From Leucobacter edaphi (lineage in GTDB: Bacteria; Actinomycetota; Actinomycetes; Actinomycetales; Microbacteriaceae), in assembly GCF_016522535.1 (NCBI RefSeq), contig NZ_JAEHOI010000005.1, positions 248,001 through 312,000 of the forward strand: DNA of 64,000 nt. The letters are read 5' to 3'. The position numbers were made by a program, and so were the translations under genes. The notes under the pieces are model-generated. The model was given only the letters and a program-made list of their open reading frames with translations, did not search any database and was not told where the DNA came from. Every line of letters starts with the position of its first letter. The first letter of the stretch is position 1. Below, piece after piece: positions 9,026-17,223 of the stretch.

Positions 9026-10462
9026 TTAGAGTCCTGCGCTCGCGGTAGCCTTCGTGAAGGCCTGATCGAGCAGGCTCGCCAGCTCGTCGATGTCCTCGCG
9101 GGTCATGACGAGGGGCGGCGAGACCTGCACGAGCGGGTTGCCCTCCGCGTCGATCGCGACGCGGCACAGCAGCCCGACCTCGGCGAGGGCGGGGTTCAGG
9201 TGCCCGCCGACGAAGTCGCCAGCGTTGATCGGGGTGTCCGCCCACTTCTTCGCCGCGTGATCGGTCACGAGCTCGAAACTGCGGTGGAAGCCGTCGCCGC
9301 GAAGGTCGCCGACGATCGCCGCGTGCTTCTGCGCGATCTCGCCGAGCTTCTCGCCCAGGTAGGGGCTCAGCTCCGCGACGTTCTCGACGACGCCCTCGCG
9401 CTCCATGATCTCGAGGTTCTTGAGTGCTGCGGCGCAGGCGACGGGGTGGCCGCCGTAGGTGAGGGCGTGGTTGAACATCCCGAGCGGTCCGTCGAGGACC
9501 GTCTCGACCACGCGGTCGGAGGCGATCACGCCGCCGAGCGGCATGTACGCGGAGGCGATGCCCTTCGCGAAGGTGATCATGTCGGGCTCGAATCCGTAGT
9601 GGATCGAACCGAACCAGGATCCGAGGCGCCCATAGCCGGTGATGACCTCGTCGGCGATCATGAGGATGCCGTACTTGTCGCAGAGCGCGCGCACGCCGGT
9701 GAAGTAGTCCTTCGTGGGGGGCGTGAGCGAGCCGCCCGCGTTCTGCAGCGGCTCCATGATGATCGCGGCGATCGTGTCGGCGCCCTCCTGCACGATGAGC
9801 GACTCGAGCTCGCCGAGCAGGAACGCGGTGGTCTGCTCGGGCGTCTCCCCCTCCGGGCGGCGGTAGCGCTTCGTGTTGTGGGTGTGGCGCACGCCGTTCA
9901 TCAGGGGTTCGAACATCTTGCGCACATCGGTCATCCCGTTGAGCGACATCGCGCCGAAGCTCGTGCCGTGGTAGGCGACGCGGCGGGCGATGAACTTGTA
10001 GCGCGTGCCCTCGCCGCGGGTGATGTGGTACTGGCGGGCCAACTTGATGGCGGCCTCGTTGGACTCGCCGCCGCCCGAGGCGAAGAACACGCGGTTGAGG
10101 TCGCCGGGAGCGAGCTCGGCGATCTTCTGGGCGAGCAGCGCGGCCGGCGGGTGCGCGACCGACCAGGTGGTCTGGTAGGGCAGGGCCGCGAGCTGCTCGC
10201 GGACCGCATCGCCGACCTCGGCGCCGTGGGTGTAGCCGAGCTGCACGCAGAACAGGCCGGCGAGGCCGTCGAAGAAGCGGCGTCCGTTCTCGTCGAACAC
10301 GGAGCAGTGCTCGCCGCGGACGAAGATCGGCAGCTCGTCCTCGCGGTACTTGCTCGCCGGGGTGAAGTTCATGACCAGGTGGCGCTTCGCGATTTCCGCG
10401 AGCGTGCTCGGCTCATCGGCGAAATTCGCCGTGATCTCTGCGTTCTCCTGCTGGACAGTCAT
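9026..10462 (-). CDS. Class III (omega) aminotransferase, PLP-dependent
   Basis: A 478-residue fold-type I aminotransferase of the omega-amino-acid/diamine group. Lys300 in ITFAKGIASAYMPLGG is the expected Schiff-base lysine; ADEVITGYGRLGSWFG (~270-285) carries the PLP-pyridine Asp, and SGGGESNEAA (~129-138) binds phosphate. It would move the amino group of a beta-alanine-, GABA- or diamine-like substrate to pyruvate or 2-oxoglutarate, giving an aldehyde for the neighbouring aldehyde dehydrogenase. Its promoter region carries the best copy of the T-N11-A operator (10574-10592). Exact substrate cannot be read from sequence. Confidence 0.92.
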   Translation of the reverse strand: MTVQQENAEITANFADEPSTLAEIAKRHLVMNFTPASKYREDELPIFVRGEHCSVFDENGRRFFDGLAGLFCVQLGYTHGAEVGDAVREQLAALPYQTTWSVAHPPAALLAQKIAELAPGDLNRVFFASGGGESNEAAIKLARQYHITRGEGTRYKFIARRVAYHGTSFGAMSLNGMTDVRKMFEPLMNGVRHTHNTKRYRRPEGETPEQTTAFLLGELESLIVQEGADTIAAIIMEPLQNAGGSLTPPTKDYFTGVRALCDKYGILMIADEVITGYGRLGSWFGSIHYGFEPDMITFAKGIASAYMPLGGVIASDRVVETVLDGPLGMFNHALTYGGHPVACAAALKNLEIMEREGVVENVAELSPYLGEKLGEIAQKHAAIVGDLRGDGFHRSFELVTDHAAKKWADTPINAGDFVGGHLNPALAEVGLLCRVAIDAEGNPLVQVSPPLVMTREDIDELASLLDQAFTKATASAGL

Positions 10463-10548
10463 GTCGTGGTTTCCTCTCAGTCGGCATTGACCTTCGGTGT
10501 GCCGTTGGTTCGGCCCCCAGTTTCATGGTTTCATCGGGGCCGGAGTAC

Positions 10549-10592
10549 GTAAAATAGCGATTCTCGGGGGGCTGCATCTGTTGTTCAGATGC
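10549..10592 (-). promoter_or_regulatory. LysR-type operator and promoter element of the aminotransferase gene
   Basis: A perfect inverted repeat GCATCTG-TTGTT-CAGATGC (10574-10592) contains a T-N11-A core, the LysR-family binding signature. Downstream on the minus strand, after 12 nt, comes ATCGCTATTTTAC (10561-10549). The same pair in the same order precedes the ridA operon (ATCTGTTGAATAGAT, then ATCCCTATTTTAC). This points to one regulator, probably the LysR protein at 16104-17039. Confidence 0.6.
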
Positions 10593-10631
10593 GGCGGGAT
10601 GCTGCGGGATCCGGTAAGCCGGACTCGCTGG

Positions 10632-10651
10632 GCCGGGCCCGCGAGCCCGGC
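10632..10651 (-). terminator. Hairpin after aldehyde dehydrogenase gene
   Basis: Arms GCCGGGC and GCCCGGC with a 6-nt loop, 17 nt past the aldehyde dehydrogenase stop on the minus strand. No T-tract. Confidence 0.5.
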
Positions 10652-10668
10652 TCACCGGGGGTCACGGA

Positions 10669-12159
10669 TCAGCCCCACTGCATCCAGGTGGTCTTGTAGT
10701 CGGTGTAGTTCTCGAGCGCGTGCACGGAGAGGTCGCGGCCGAAGCCGGACTGCTTGAAGCCGCCGAAGGGCGTCGTGAAGCCGAGCGCGTCGACCGTGTT
10801 GACGGACACGGTTCCCGCGACCAGGCGCTGCGAGACGCGGTAGGCGCGGGACAGGCTGCCCGTCCACAGCGACGCTGCGAGACCGTACGGCGTCTCGTTC
10901 GCGCGCGCGATCGCCTCCTCCTCCGTGTCGAACGGGGTGACCACGGCGACCGGGCCGAAGATCTCGCGCGTGTGGACCTCGTGATCGATCGGAACGTCCG
11001 TCACGATCGTCGGCTCGATGAACGCGCGCGAGCCATTGATCTCGGGGCGCGTGCCACCGGCGACGATCCTGCCGTCGCGGCGCGCGTTCTCGATCGTGGC
11101 CCACACTGTGTCGGCGTGCGCCTCGGACACGAGCGATCCCGTTCCGGTCTCGGGGTCGAGCGGATCACCGGGCGCGTAGGCCCGTGCGGCCTCCGCGTAG
11201 AGGCGCAGGAAGTCCTCGTAGACCTCGCGCTCCACGAAGATCCGCGAGTTCGCGGAGCACACCTCGCCCTGGTTGTAGAACGAGCCGAACGCCGCCTTCG
11301 CAGCGGCGGCGGCGAGATCGTCGCAGTCAGCGAAGATGAGGTTCGAGCTCTTGCCGCCCGCCTCGAGGGCCAGGCGCTTCATGTTCGACTCGCCGGCGTA
11401 CTGCTGCAGCTGCTTCGCGACCTCCGTCGATCCGGTGAAGGCGAGCATGTCGACGTCCTCGTGGCGGCCGAGCGCGCGGCCGATGACCGATCCGCGCCCG
11501 GTCACGACGTTCAGCACGCCAGCGGGGATCCCGGCCTCGACGGCGAGCTCCGCGAGGAGCAGCGCCGAGTGGGAGGCCTCGACCGGCGGCTTCACCACGA
11601 CCGAGTTTCCGGCCGCGAGCGCGGGGGCGAGCTTCCACGTGGCGATTTCGAGCGGGTAGTTCCAGGCGACCACGACGGCGACGACGCCGAGCGCCTCGCG
11701 CGTGACGAGCGCCGTCGATCCGGGGGGCGTGACCGGGATCAGGTCTTCCTGCTTCTCGACGGCCTCGCCGTAGAAGCGGTAGAGCGCGGCGGAGCCGGGG
11801 GCGTCGATCGTCGCGGCCTCGCGGACGGGCTTGCCCATGTCGAGCGAGTCGTAGAGCGCGAACTCGTCGGCGCGCGCCTCGATGAGGTTCGCGAGCTCGA
11901 GCAGCCGCTCCCTGCGGAAACCGGCGCCGGCGCGGGACCAATCACCCGCCTCGAAGGAGCGTCGCGCTGCGGCGACGGCGCGATCGACGTCGGTCTCGTC
12001 GCACTCGTGGATCTGCGAGATCACCTCGCCCGTTGCGGGGTTGCGCTTCTCGATCGTGCGGCCGGTCGAAGCGTCGACGCGAGCGCCGTCGATGACCGGG
12101 CGCCCGTCGAACGTGAGCGCGGCCGCGGCCGCTTTCCATTCCTCATGCGTGCGGGTCAT
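10669..12159 (-). CDS. NAD(P)-dependent aldehyde dehydrogenase, PuuC-like
   Basis: A 496-residue ALDH-superfamily enzyme. Catalytic Cys301 is in FYNQGEVCSANSR, the general base Glu266 in LALEAGG, and Asn167 in VAWNYP. Over its length it resembles PuuC, the gamma-glutamyl-aminobutyraldehyde dehydrogenase of putrescine breakdown (for example SNMKRLALEAGGKSSNLIFADC and FGGFKQSGFGRDLSVHALENYT). It probably oxidises the amino-aldehyde or semialdehyde made by the neighbouring aminotransferase. It has its own downstream hairpin, so it is likely a separate transcript. Confidence 0.92.
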   Translation of the reverse strand: MTRTHEEWKAAAAALTFDGRPVIDGARVDASTGRTIEKRNPATGEVISQIHECDETDVDRAVAAARRSFEAGDWSRAGAGFRRERLLELANLIEARADEFALYDSLDMGKPVREAATIDAPGSAALYRFYGEAVEKQEDLIPVTPPGSTALVTREALGVVAVVVAWNYPLEIATWKLAPALAAGNSVVVKPPVEASHSALLLAELAVEAGIPAGVLNVVTGRGSVIGRALGRHEDVDMLAFTGSTEVAKQLQQYAGESNMKRLALEAGGKSSNLIFADCDDLAAAAAKAAFGSFYNQGEVCSANSRIFVEREVYEDFLRLYAEAARAYAPGDPLDPETGTGSLVSEAHADTVWATIENARRDGRIVAGGTRPEINGSRAFIEPTIVTDVPIDHEVHTREIFGPVAVVTPFDTEEEAIARANETPYGLAASLWTGSLSRAYRVSQRLVAGTVSVNTVDALGFTTPFGGFKQSGFGRDLSVHALENYTDYKTTWMQWG

Positions 12160-12216
12160 CAGGGGTTCCTTTCAATGTGTACCGCGGGGGGCGCGCCCGA
12201 AGTGGTGCGCGCTGTC

Positions 12217-12245
12217 CGGCCGCGGGGCGCTCGGCCCCGCGGCCG
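12217..12245 (-). terminator. Hairpin terminator after MHS transporter gene
   Basis: Perfect 12-bp arms CGGCCGCGGGGC and GCCCCGCGGCCG with a 5-nt loop, immediately after the transporter stop on the minus strand. Confidence 0.65.
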
Positions 12246-12250
12246 TTGGT

Positions 12251-13618
12251 CTACCGTTCGTCGGTGAGCGCCTCGGGGATCGACACCGTCGCGGTCTCGA
12301 GATCCTGGGGCTTGATCAGGGAGATACCCCGGGTCTCGGGGATCGAGACGACGGTGGCGACGCCGACCAGGCCGACGACCACGAGGAAGAAGCCCGGGAC
12401 GAGCATGTTGCCCGTGGTGTCGAGCAGCCAGGTGAGGACGTAGGGCGCGGTACCCGCGAAGAGCGCAGCCGTGACCGCGTAGGCGATCGACAGGCCCGTC
12501 TGGCGGGTGCGCGTGGGGAAGAGCTCGACGACGGTCACCGCGTGGGTGCCGAGCACGATCGCGAGGATCAGCGCGAGGCCGAGCGTCGAGGTGAAGACCG
12601 ACCAGTCCTCGCCGATCGACATCAGCCAGAACAGCGGAACCGCCAGCACGGTGAGCGCGATCGCCGCCGTCATCAGGACCGGCTTGCGGCCGACCCGGTC
12701 GGAAGCGATGCCGGCGAGCGGCACGATGATGAGGCCGAGCGCGGAGGCGAGCGTCGACAGCAGGGCAGCGCGGCCGGCATCGAAGCCGATGTAGACCTCC
12801 TGGTAGGTGAGGAGATACACGAGCACAACGTAGAACGTGACGTTCATGAAGATCTCCATGCCGCAGGTCTGGAGGAACTCGCGCCAGTTGCGCTGGAACA
12901 CTTCCTTGACCGGCGCGTGCGAGACGGTTTCCAGCTTCTGCAGCTGCTCGAACTCCGGGGTGTCCTCGATCTTGCGGCGAATGTAGAGGCCGATGAAGCC
13001 GAGCGGCACCGTGATGAGGAACGGGATGCGCCAGGCCCACTCGACGATCTGCTCGTGCGTGAACGCCTGGTTGAGCAGGAACACGACGAACGAGGCGAGC
13101 AGGAAGCCGAGGAGGCTGCCGAACTCGAGCCAGCTGACGCCGAAGCCGCGCCGCTTCGCCGGCGAGAACTCGCCGAGGAACGCGGCGGCGCTGCCGAACT
13201 CGCCGCCAGCGGCGAGGCCCTGCACGACGCGGGTGACGATGAGCAGGATCGGGGCGAGGATGCCGATCGCGTTGTACCCGGGTAGTAGGCCGAGCACGAG
13301 CGTTGCGAGCGCCATCGACAGGATCACGAGCGACAGGGTCGTCTTCCTGCCGAGGCGATCACCGAGGCGGCCGAAGATGATCGCGCCGATCGGTCGCACG
13401 AAGAAGGACACGGCGAAGACCGCGAACGTGGCGAGCAGGCCGGCCGTCGCGCTCTCCTCGGGGAAGAAGACGACGGCGAGGGTGCTGGCGAGGTAGGCGT
13501 ACACGGCCCAGTCGAACCAGTGGACGAGCACGCCGATCGAGCCCGCGACCACGCTCTTTCGGAGGCTCTTCTTGTCGACGAGATCCGCGATCTCGCGTCC
13601 GGTGTTGGGAGTCGACAT
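12251..13618 (-). CDS. MFS transporter, metabolite:H+ symporter (MHS) family
   Basis: A 455-residue transporter with 12 predicted helices. The loop 2-3 motif GRLGDRLGRKTTL and the family-typical GLAAGGEFGSAAAFLGEFSPAKRRG segment are present, as in ShiA/ProP/KgtP-like importers of carboxylates, betaines and related compounds. It lies between the aldehyde dehydrogenase gene and the M20 amidohydrolase operon, each bounded by strong hairpins, so it is its own unit. It is probably a second entry route for a substrate of the island; identity unknown. Confidence 0.9.
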   Translation of the reverse strand: MSTPNTGREIADLVDKKSLRKSVVAGSIGVLVHWFDWAVYAYLASTLAVVFFPEESATAGLLATFAVFAVSFFVRPIGAIIFGRLGDRLGRKTTLSLVILSMALATLVLGLLPGYNAIGILAPILLIVTRVVQGLAAGGEFGSAAAFLGEFSPAKRRGFGVSWLEFGSLLGFLLASFVVFLLNQAFTHEQIVEWAWRIPFLITVPLGFIGLYIRRKIEDTPEFEQLQKLETVSHAPVKEVFQRNWREFLQTCGMEIFMNVTFYVVLVYLLTYQEVYIGFDAGRAALLSTLASALGLIIVPLAGIASDRVGRKPVLMTAAIALTVLAVPLFWLMSIGEDWSVFTSTLGLALILAIVLGTHAVTVVELFPTRTRQTGLSIAYAVTAALFAGTAPYVLTWLLDTTGNMLVPGFFLVVVGLVGVATVVSIPETRGISLIKPQDLETATVSIPEALTDER

Positions 13619-13658
13619 CGACGTCCCCTTTCATTGTTCCTGCTGTTGTTGCGGTGTT

Positions 13659-13686
13659 GGTCGGCGCACCACGCGGTGCGCCGACC
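13659..13686 (-). terminator. Hairpin terminator of the ridA-DUF1028-M20 operon
   Basis: Perfect 12-bp arms GGTCGGCGCACC and GGTGCGCCGACC around ACGC, 5 nt past the M20 amidohydrolase stop on the minus strand. Confidence 0.7.
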
Positions 13687-13690
13687 GTGG

Positions 13691-14851
13691 TTATGGGCGC
13701 GCGGGATCGCCGGCGGCGCGCCCGAGGGCGACGTCGAGCGCGGTCCACGCGAGCGCGGTGGCCCCGTCGCGGAGCGTCTGCTCCGCGGTTGCTCCGACGC
13801 AGGCGTCTGCGAAGGCCGGCTGATGGTTGCTCGCGTCTCCGCCCACGCCGATGTAGGGGTGGATGGCGTTCACGACCTGGGACACGTTGCCCATATCGGT
13901 GGAGGCGCGGTTCATGGTCGCGGCGATGGGATCCACGTTGAAGTCCCTGCCGAGCGCGATCGCGTTGGCTCGGTAGAGCTCCTGCGCCTCGAGGTCGGTG
14001 CGCATCTCAGCGTAGCGCTTGCTCTCGGGCTCGATCGTCAGCGTCGCGCCGGTCGCGAGCGCACCGGCCTCGAAGCACTTGACGACGCGTTCTTCCAGGT
14101 CGATCAGCTGTTCCGTGGTTTCAGCGCGGACATACCAGCGCCCCTCGGTGCGCTCGGGGATCGCGTTGGGCGCCTCCCCGCCGCGCGTCTGCACGCCGTG
14201 GACGCGGACCCCGGCAGGCAGCTGCTGGCGCAGCAGCGCGATGGCGAGCTGGGCCACGAGGAACGCGTCGTTCGCGTTGATTCCGCGCTCGGGGTACGCG
14301 GCGGCGTGGGCGGCGCGGCCCTCGTAGGCGACGTGCCAGTGCGCGACCGCGAAGGGCCGCGCCTCCGCGACGTCGACGGGGGCGGGGTGTGCCATGAGCG
14401 CGAAGTCGAGATTCTGGAACGCGCCGCGCTCGAGCAGCTCGATCTTGCCGCCGCCACCCTCCTCCGCCGGGGTTCCGATGAGCTCGACGGCGATGCCGAG
14501 CTCGTCGGCGACGGCGGCCAGGGCGATCGCCCCGCCGACCGACATCGCGGAGATGAGATTGTGCCCGCACGCGTGGCCGAGGCCCGGAAGAGCGTCGTAT
14601 TCGGCGAGGAATCCGACGGTGAAGCGCGGATCGGCCGCTCCGGAGACGGCGCGGAACGCCGTCGGCAGCCCGAGGTAGGGCTGTTCGATCACGAAGCCGT
14701 TCGCGGCGAGGACGGCCGCGACGGCGGCCGAGGAGCGGTGCTCCTGCCAGCCGAGCTCGGGATCGGCGTGGAGGGCGTTCGAGAGATCGACGAGCTGCCC
14801 GTCGATCTCCTCGCGGCGCGCGACGATCCGCTGCTTCAGCTCGTTACTCAT
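13691..14851 (-). CDS. M20-family amidohydrolase (AbgA-like peptidase D group)
   Basis: A 386-residue metal-dependent amidohydrolase. Metal-site motifs are visible: GHACGHN near residue 93, EEGGGGK near 132 with the catalytic Glu, and the late GGDASNHQP segment. It resembles aminobenzoyl-glutamate hydrolases (AbgA/AbgB) and indole-acetyl/amino-acyl hydrolases, which free an amino acid from an N-acyl or amide compound. It is last in an operon with ridA and the DUF1028 gene, overlapping the latter by 8 nt. It may make the amine that the aminotransferase uses; that link is inference. Confidence 0.88.
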   Translation of the reverse strand: MSNELKQRIVARREEIDGQLVDLSNALHADPELGWQEHRSSAAVAAVLAANGFVIEQPYLGLPTAFRAVSGAADPRFTVGFLAEYDALPGLGHACGHNLISAMSVGGAIALAAVADELGIAVELIGTPAEEGGGGKIELLERGAFQNLDFALMAHPAPVDVAEARPFAVAHWHVAYEGRAAHAAAYPERGINANDAFLVAQLAIALLRQQLPAGVRVHGVQTRGGEAPNAIPERTEGRWYVRAETTEQLIDLEERVVKCFEAGALATGATLTIEPESKRYAEMRTDLEAQELYRANAIALGRDFNVDPIAATMNRASTDMGNVSQVVNAIHPYIGVGGDASNHQPAFADACVGATAEQTLRDGATALAWTALDVALGRAAGDPARP

Positions 14852-15521
14852 CGCCTGGCACCCCGTAGGAGGGGGCGGCGCTCGGGTCGAGTCCGCGGCT
14901 GACGTAGTCGTCTCGCTGGGGGAGCCACTCCTCGAGCACCCGGCCGAGCTCGGCGATCGGGTCCTCGTGCCAGTCGACGCGGAGGTCGGTGATGCGCCAC
15001 CCGGCGTTGCCGACGACGCTCAGGCCCACCGAGTGCACGGGACCCTCCTCGCCGCCAGCGGCGATCGCGGCCTGGAGCGCCGCGTAGAGGCGCTCCTCGA
15101 TCCGGCCGCTCGCGGAGAGCGCGGTGTCGACGAGCGCGTCGAGCACGTCGAGGCTCGCGAGCATGTTGCCCCCGGCGACCGCGTTCTCGCGGCTGGCCGA
15201 GCCGAAGTTTCCGAGCGCGCGCCCTCCGGAGAAGACGGCGGCGCGGCCCTCCGCGTCGAGGACGAGGAGCTGCCGGTAGTCGATCGTGGCCGGATCAGCG
15301 GTGGCGACGACGTTGGCGAGCGCCTGCTCCGCGGAGTCGCCGGCGCTCAGCCGTTCGATGAGCTGGTGGCCGAGGCGCGGATCCGTGACGTTCTGCGAGT
15401 GCGCACCGCCGACGCCGTCGGCGAGATTGACGCAGCGCGCGGCGACCGCGGGTGAGGACGAGGAGATGGCCGAGCCGAACTCTCCGGTCTCGGGATCGCG
15501 GAGGATCAGGGAGAAAGTCAT
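14844..15521 (-). CDS. DUF1028 domain protein
   Basis: A 225-residue protein filling one DUF1028 domain (MTFSLILRDPETGEFGSAI, VAARCVNLADGVGGAHSQNV, RLGHQLIERLSAG). DUF1028 proteins belong to the Ntn-hydrolase-like superfamily and have few proven functions. The start at 15521 overlaps the ridA stop as TAATG, so translation is coupled; its 3' end overlaps the M20 gene. Sitting between ridA and an amidohydrolase suggests a hydrolase or accessory of amide/imine chemistry; no function is proved. Confidence 0.88.
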   Translation of the reverse strand: MTFSLILRDPETGEFGSAISSSSPAVAARCVNLADGVGGAHSQNVTDPRLGHQLIERLSAGDSAEQALANVVATADPATIDYRQLLVLDAEGRAAVFSGGRALGNFGSASRENAVAGGNMLASLDVLDALVDTALSASGRIEERLYAALQAAIAAGGEEGPVHSVGLSVVGNAGWRITDLRVDWHEDPIAELGRVLEEWLPQRDDYVSRGLDPSAAPSYGVPGDE

Positions 15522-15949
15522 TATTCGCCCCGCTCGCTGAGCACTGCGGTTGCGTCGATCTCGACGAGCCATTCGGGGCGCGCGAGCGCCTGCACGACGA
15601 TGCCGGTGGAGACCGGGAACACGCCCTTGAGCCACTTGCCCATGGTGCGGTAGACGTCCTCGCGGTAGCGGGGGTCGATGATGTAGACGGTCACCTTGAC
15701 GATGTCCTTGAGGCTGCTGCCCGCCTCCTCGAGGAGCATCGCGATGTTCGACATCGCCTGCTCGGTCTGCGCGACCACGTCGCCGATGCCGACCGACTCG
15801 CGGGTCTCGAGATCCTGGCCGATCTGGCCGCGGAGATAGACGACGCCACCGGCGACGACCGCCTGGCAGAGGTCGTTGTCGAGGTTCTGCTCCGGATACG
15901 TCTCCTTGGTGTTGAACTTCCGCAGGCGCAGGTGCGTGGTCTCAGACAC
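15521..15949 (-). CDS. RidA-family imine/enamine deaminase
   Basis: A 142-residue YjgF/YER057c/UK114 protein. The GTG start at 15949 is chosen because GAGGA lies 5 nt upstream; a longer in-frame extension has no ribosome site. Recognisable segments are AGGVVYLRGQIGQDLETRE, the TEQAMSNIAMLLEEAGSSLKDIVKVTVYI block and WLVEIDATAV at the end. Family members hydrolyse reactive imines/enamines produced by PLP enzymes and amine oxidases. Its neighbours include an aminotransferase and flavin enzymes. First gene of the ridA-DUF1028-M20 operon, with a LysR-type site upstream. Confidence 0.9.
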   Translation of the reverse strand: MSETTHLRLRKFNTKETYPEQNLDNDLCQAVVAGGVVYLRGQIGQDLETRESVGIGDVVAQTEQAMSNIAMLLEEAGSSLKDIVKVTVYIIDPRYREDVYRTMGKWLKGVFPVSTGIVVQALARPEWLVEIDATAVLSERGE

Positions 15950-16015
15950 TGGGGTCCTCCTCATCGAGAATGGGCGCGGTTCACGCTCTCCACCCATTGT
16001 CAGAATGAGCCGGTC

Positions 16016-16061
16016 ATCTGTAAAATAGGGATAACTTAGCCAGTGCATCTATTCAACAGAT
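16016..16061 (-). promoter_or_regulatory. LysR-type operator and promoter element between ridA and lysR
   Basis: On the minus strand ATCTGTTGAATAGAT (16061-16047) keeps T-N11-A and is followed after ~15 nt by ATCCCTATTTTAC, matching the order found before the aminotransferase gene. A second partial ATCTGT box starts at 16016 on the plus strand. The region separates ridA from the divergent LysR gene, the classic place for LysR autoregulation. Confidence 0.6.
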
Positions 16062-16103
16062 AGGCCAGACAATCAGGGGCGATTGCACCCATCGGAGGCA
16101 AAA

Positions 16104-17039
16104 ATGGCGCAGCGGTTCTCGATCACACTCACCCAGCTCAGCTACTTCGCCGAGTGCGCGCGCACGCTCAACATGACGGCGGCGAGCCAGGAGCTGCACG
16201 TCGCCCAGTCCGCGATCTCGACCGCGATCTCCCACCTGGAGCGCGCCCTCGGCACCCCCATGTTCATCCGGCAGCACTCGAAGGGTCTCATCCTCACCCC
16301 GGCGGGCGAGACCCTGCTGCGCGACACGCAGCGGCTGTTCGCGATGCTCGGCGACACGATCGACGCGGTCAAGGCGAGCCAGAGCGAGGTCTCCGGGAAC
16401 ATCGTCATCTCGTGCTTCAGCACCTTCTCACCTTTCCTCCTCCCCCAGCTCATCGGCAGGCTCGGTGACCGTCACCCCGACCTGGAGGTCGAGGTGATCG
16501 AGGGGACCACCCTCGAGTGCCTGTCCGCGCTGCGTACCGGCCGGAGCGAGCTCGCGTTCCACTACCGCTTCGCCAGGGGTGCCGAGTTCCAGTCGGATCG
16601 CCTCGGCCGGGTGCGGCCGCACGTGATCGTGCCAGCGGAGCACCGGCTCGCCGACGCCGGCGAGGTCGCCTTCGAGAGCCTTGCGGATGAGCCGCTCGTG
16701 CTCCTCGACCTCCCCGACAGCGACGACTACTTCCTGGATCTCCTGATCCGGGCCGGGATTTCGCCGCAGCTGAAGTATCGGACCGCGAGCTTCGAGGGCG
16801 TGCGATCGATGGTCTCCGCCGGTCTCGGGTACTCGATCCTGAATCAGCGACCGCAGATCGACCAGACCTACTCCGGTGGCCGGATCGCCACGCTCGAGAT
16901 CACCGATCCCGTCGAGGGGCTCGAGATCGTCGCGTCGTCGCTCGCGCAGGTGCGCCGCTCGGCGCGGGCGGACGCCGTGGTCGAGATGGCGAGGGAGATC
17001 GTGCTCGAGCAGCATCCCGAGAACGGCAACGGAATGTGA
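16104..17039 (+). CDS. LysR-family transcriptional regulator
   Basis: A 311-residue LysR-type regulator. The N-terminal winged HTH (LSYFAECARTLNMTAASQEL, VAQSAISTAISHLERALG) spans ~8-65; the effector domain fills ~90-300 (SGNIVISCFSTFSPFLLPQL onward). The ATG at 16104 follows GGAGG; an upstream TTG in frame lacks a good site. It is divergent from the ridA operon. ATCTG-N5-CAGAT-like sites in front of the aminotransferase, ridA and the first monooxygenase suggest it is the local activator or repressor of the island. Inducer unknown. Confidence 0.92.
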   Translation: MAQRFSITLTQLSYFAECARTLNMTAASQELHVAQSAISTAISHLERALGTPMFIRQHSKGLILTPAGETLLRDTQRLFAMLGDTIDAVKASQSEVSGNIVISCFSTFSPFLLPQLIGRLGDRHPDLEVEVIEGTTLECLSALRTGRSELAFHYRFARGAEFQSDRLGRVRPHVIVPAEHRLADAGEVAFESLADEPLVLLDLPDSDDYFLDLLIRAGISPQLKYRTASFEGVRSMVSAGLGYSILNQRPQIDQTYSGGRIATLEITDPVEGLEIVASSLAQVRRSARADAVVEMAREIVLEQHPENGNGM

Positions 17040-17064
17040 TTTCCAGATCGGGTTTGCAAACTAC

Positions 17065-17079
17065 ATCTGTAGTTCAGAT
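17065..17079 (+). promoter_or_regulatory. LysR-type operator upstream of first monooxygenase
   Basis: ATCTG-TAGTT-CAGAT, a perfect 5-bp inverted repeat with T-N11-A, lies 145 nt before the monooxygenase at 17224. It has the same arms as the site at 10574-10592. Confidence 0.6.
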
Positions 17080-17089
17080 CGGCTGATCC

Positions 17090-17110
17090 GAGAAGCTCTA
17101 TTGGCTTCTC
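17090..17110. repeat. Inverted repeat before first monooxygenase
   Basis: Arms GAGAAGC and GCTTCTC around TCTATTG. The right half and the ~60 nt that follow recur in front of the second monooxygenase (from ~18613), but the left arm does not. It may be a weak terminator of the LysR gene or an operator. Confidence 0.4.
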
Positions 17111-17223
17111 CGCCCCGATCCGGGCTTTGCTGGGAGCACCGGGACGCGCAACGGACCGCGCGCCGATTCGGACCCGGACCCCCGGGCCGATCCGGTCCAC
17201 CACAACCCGATCGGAGATGACAC

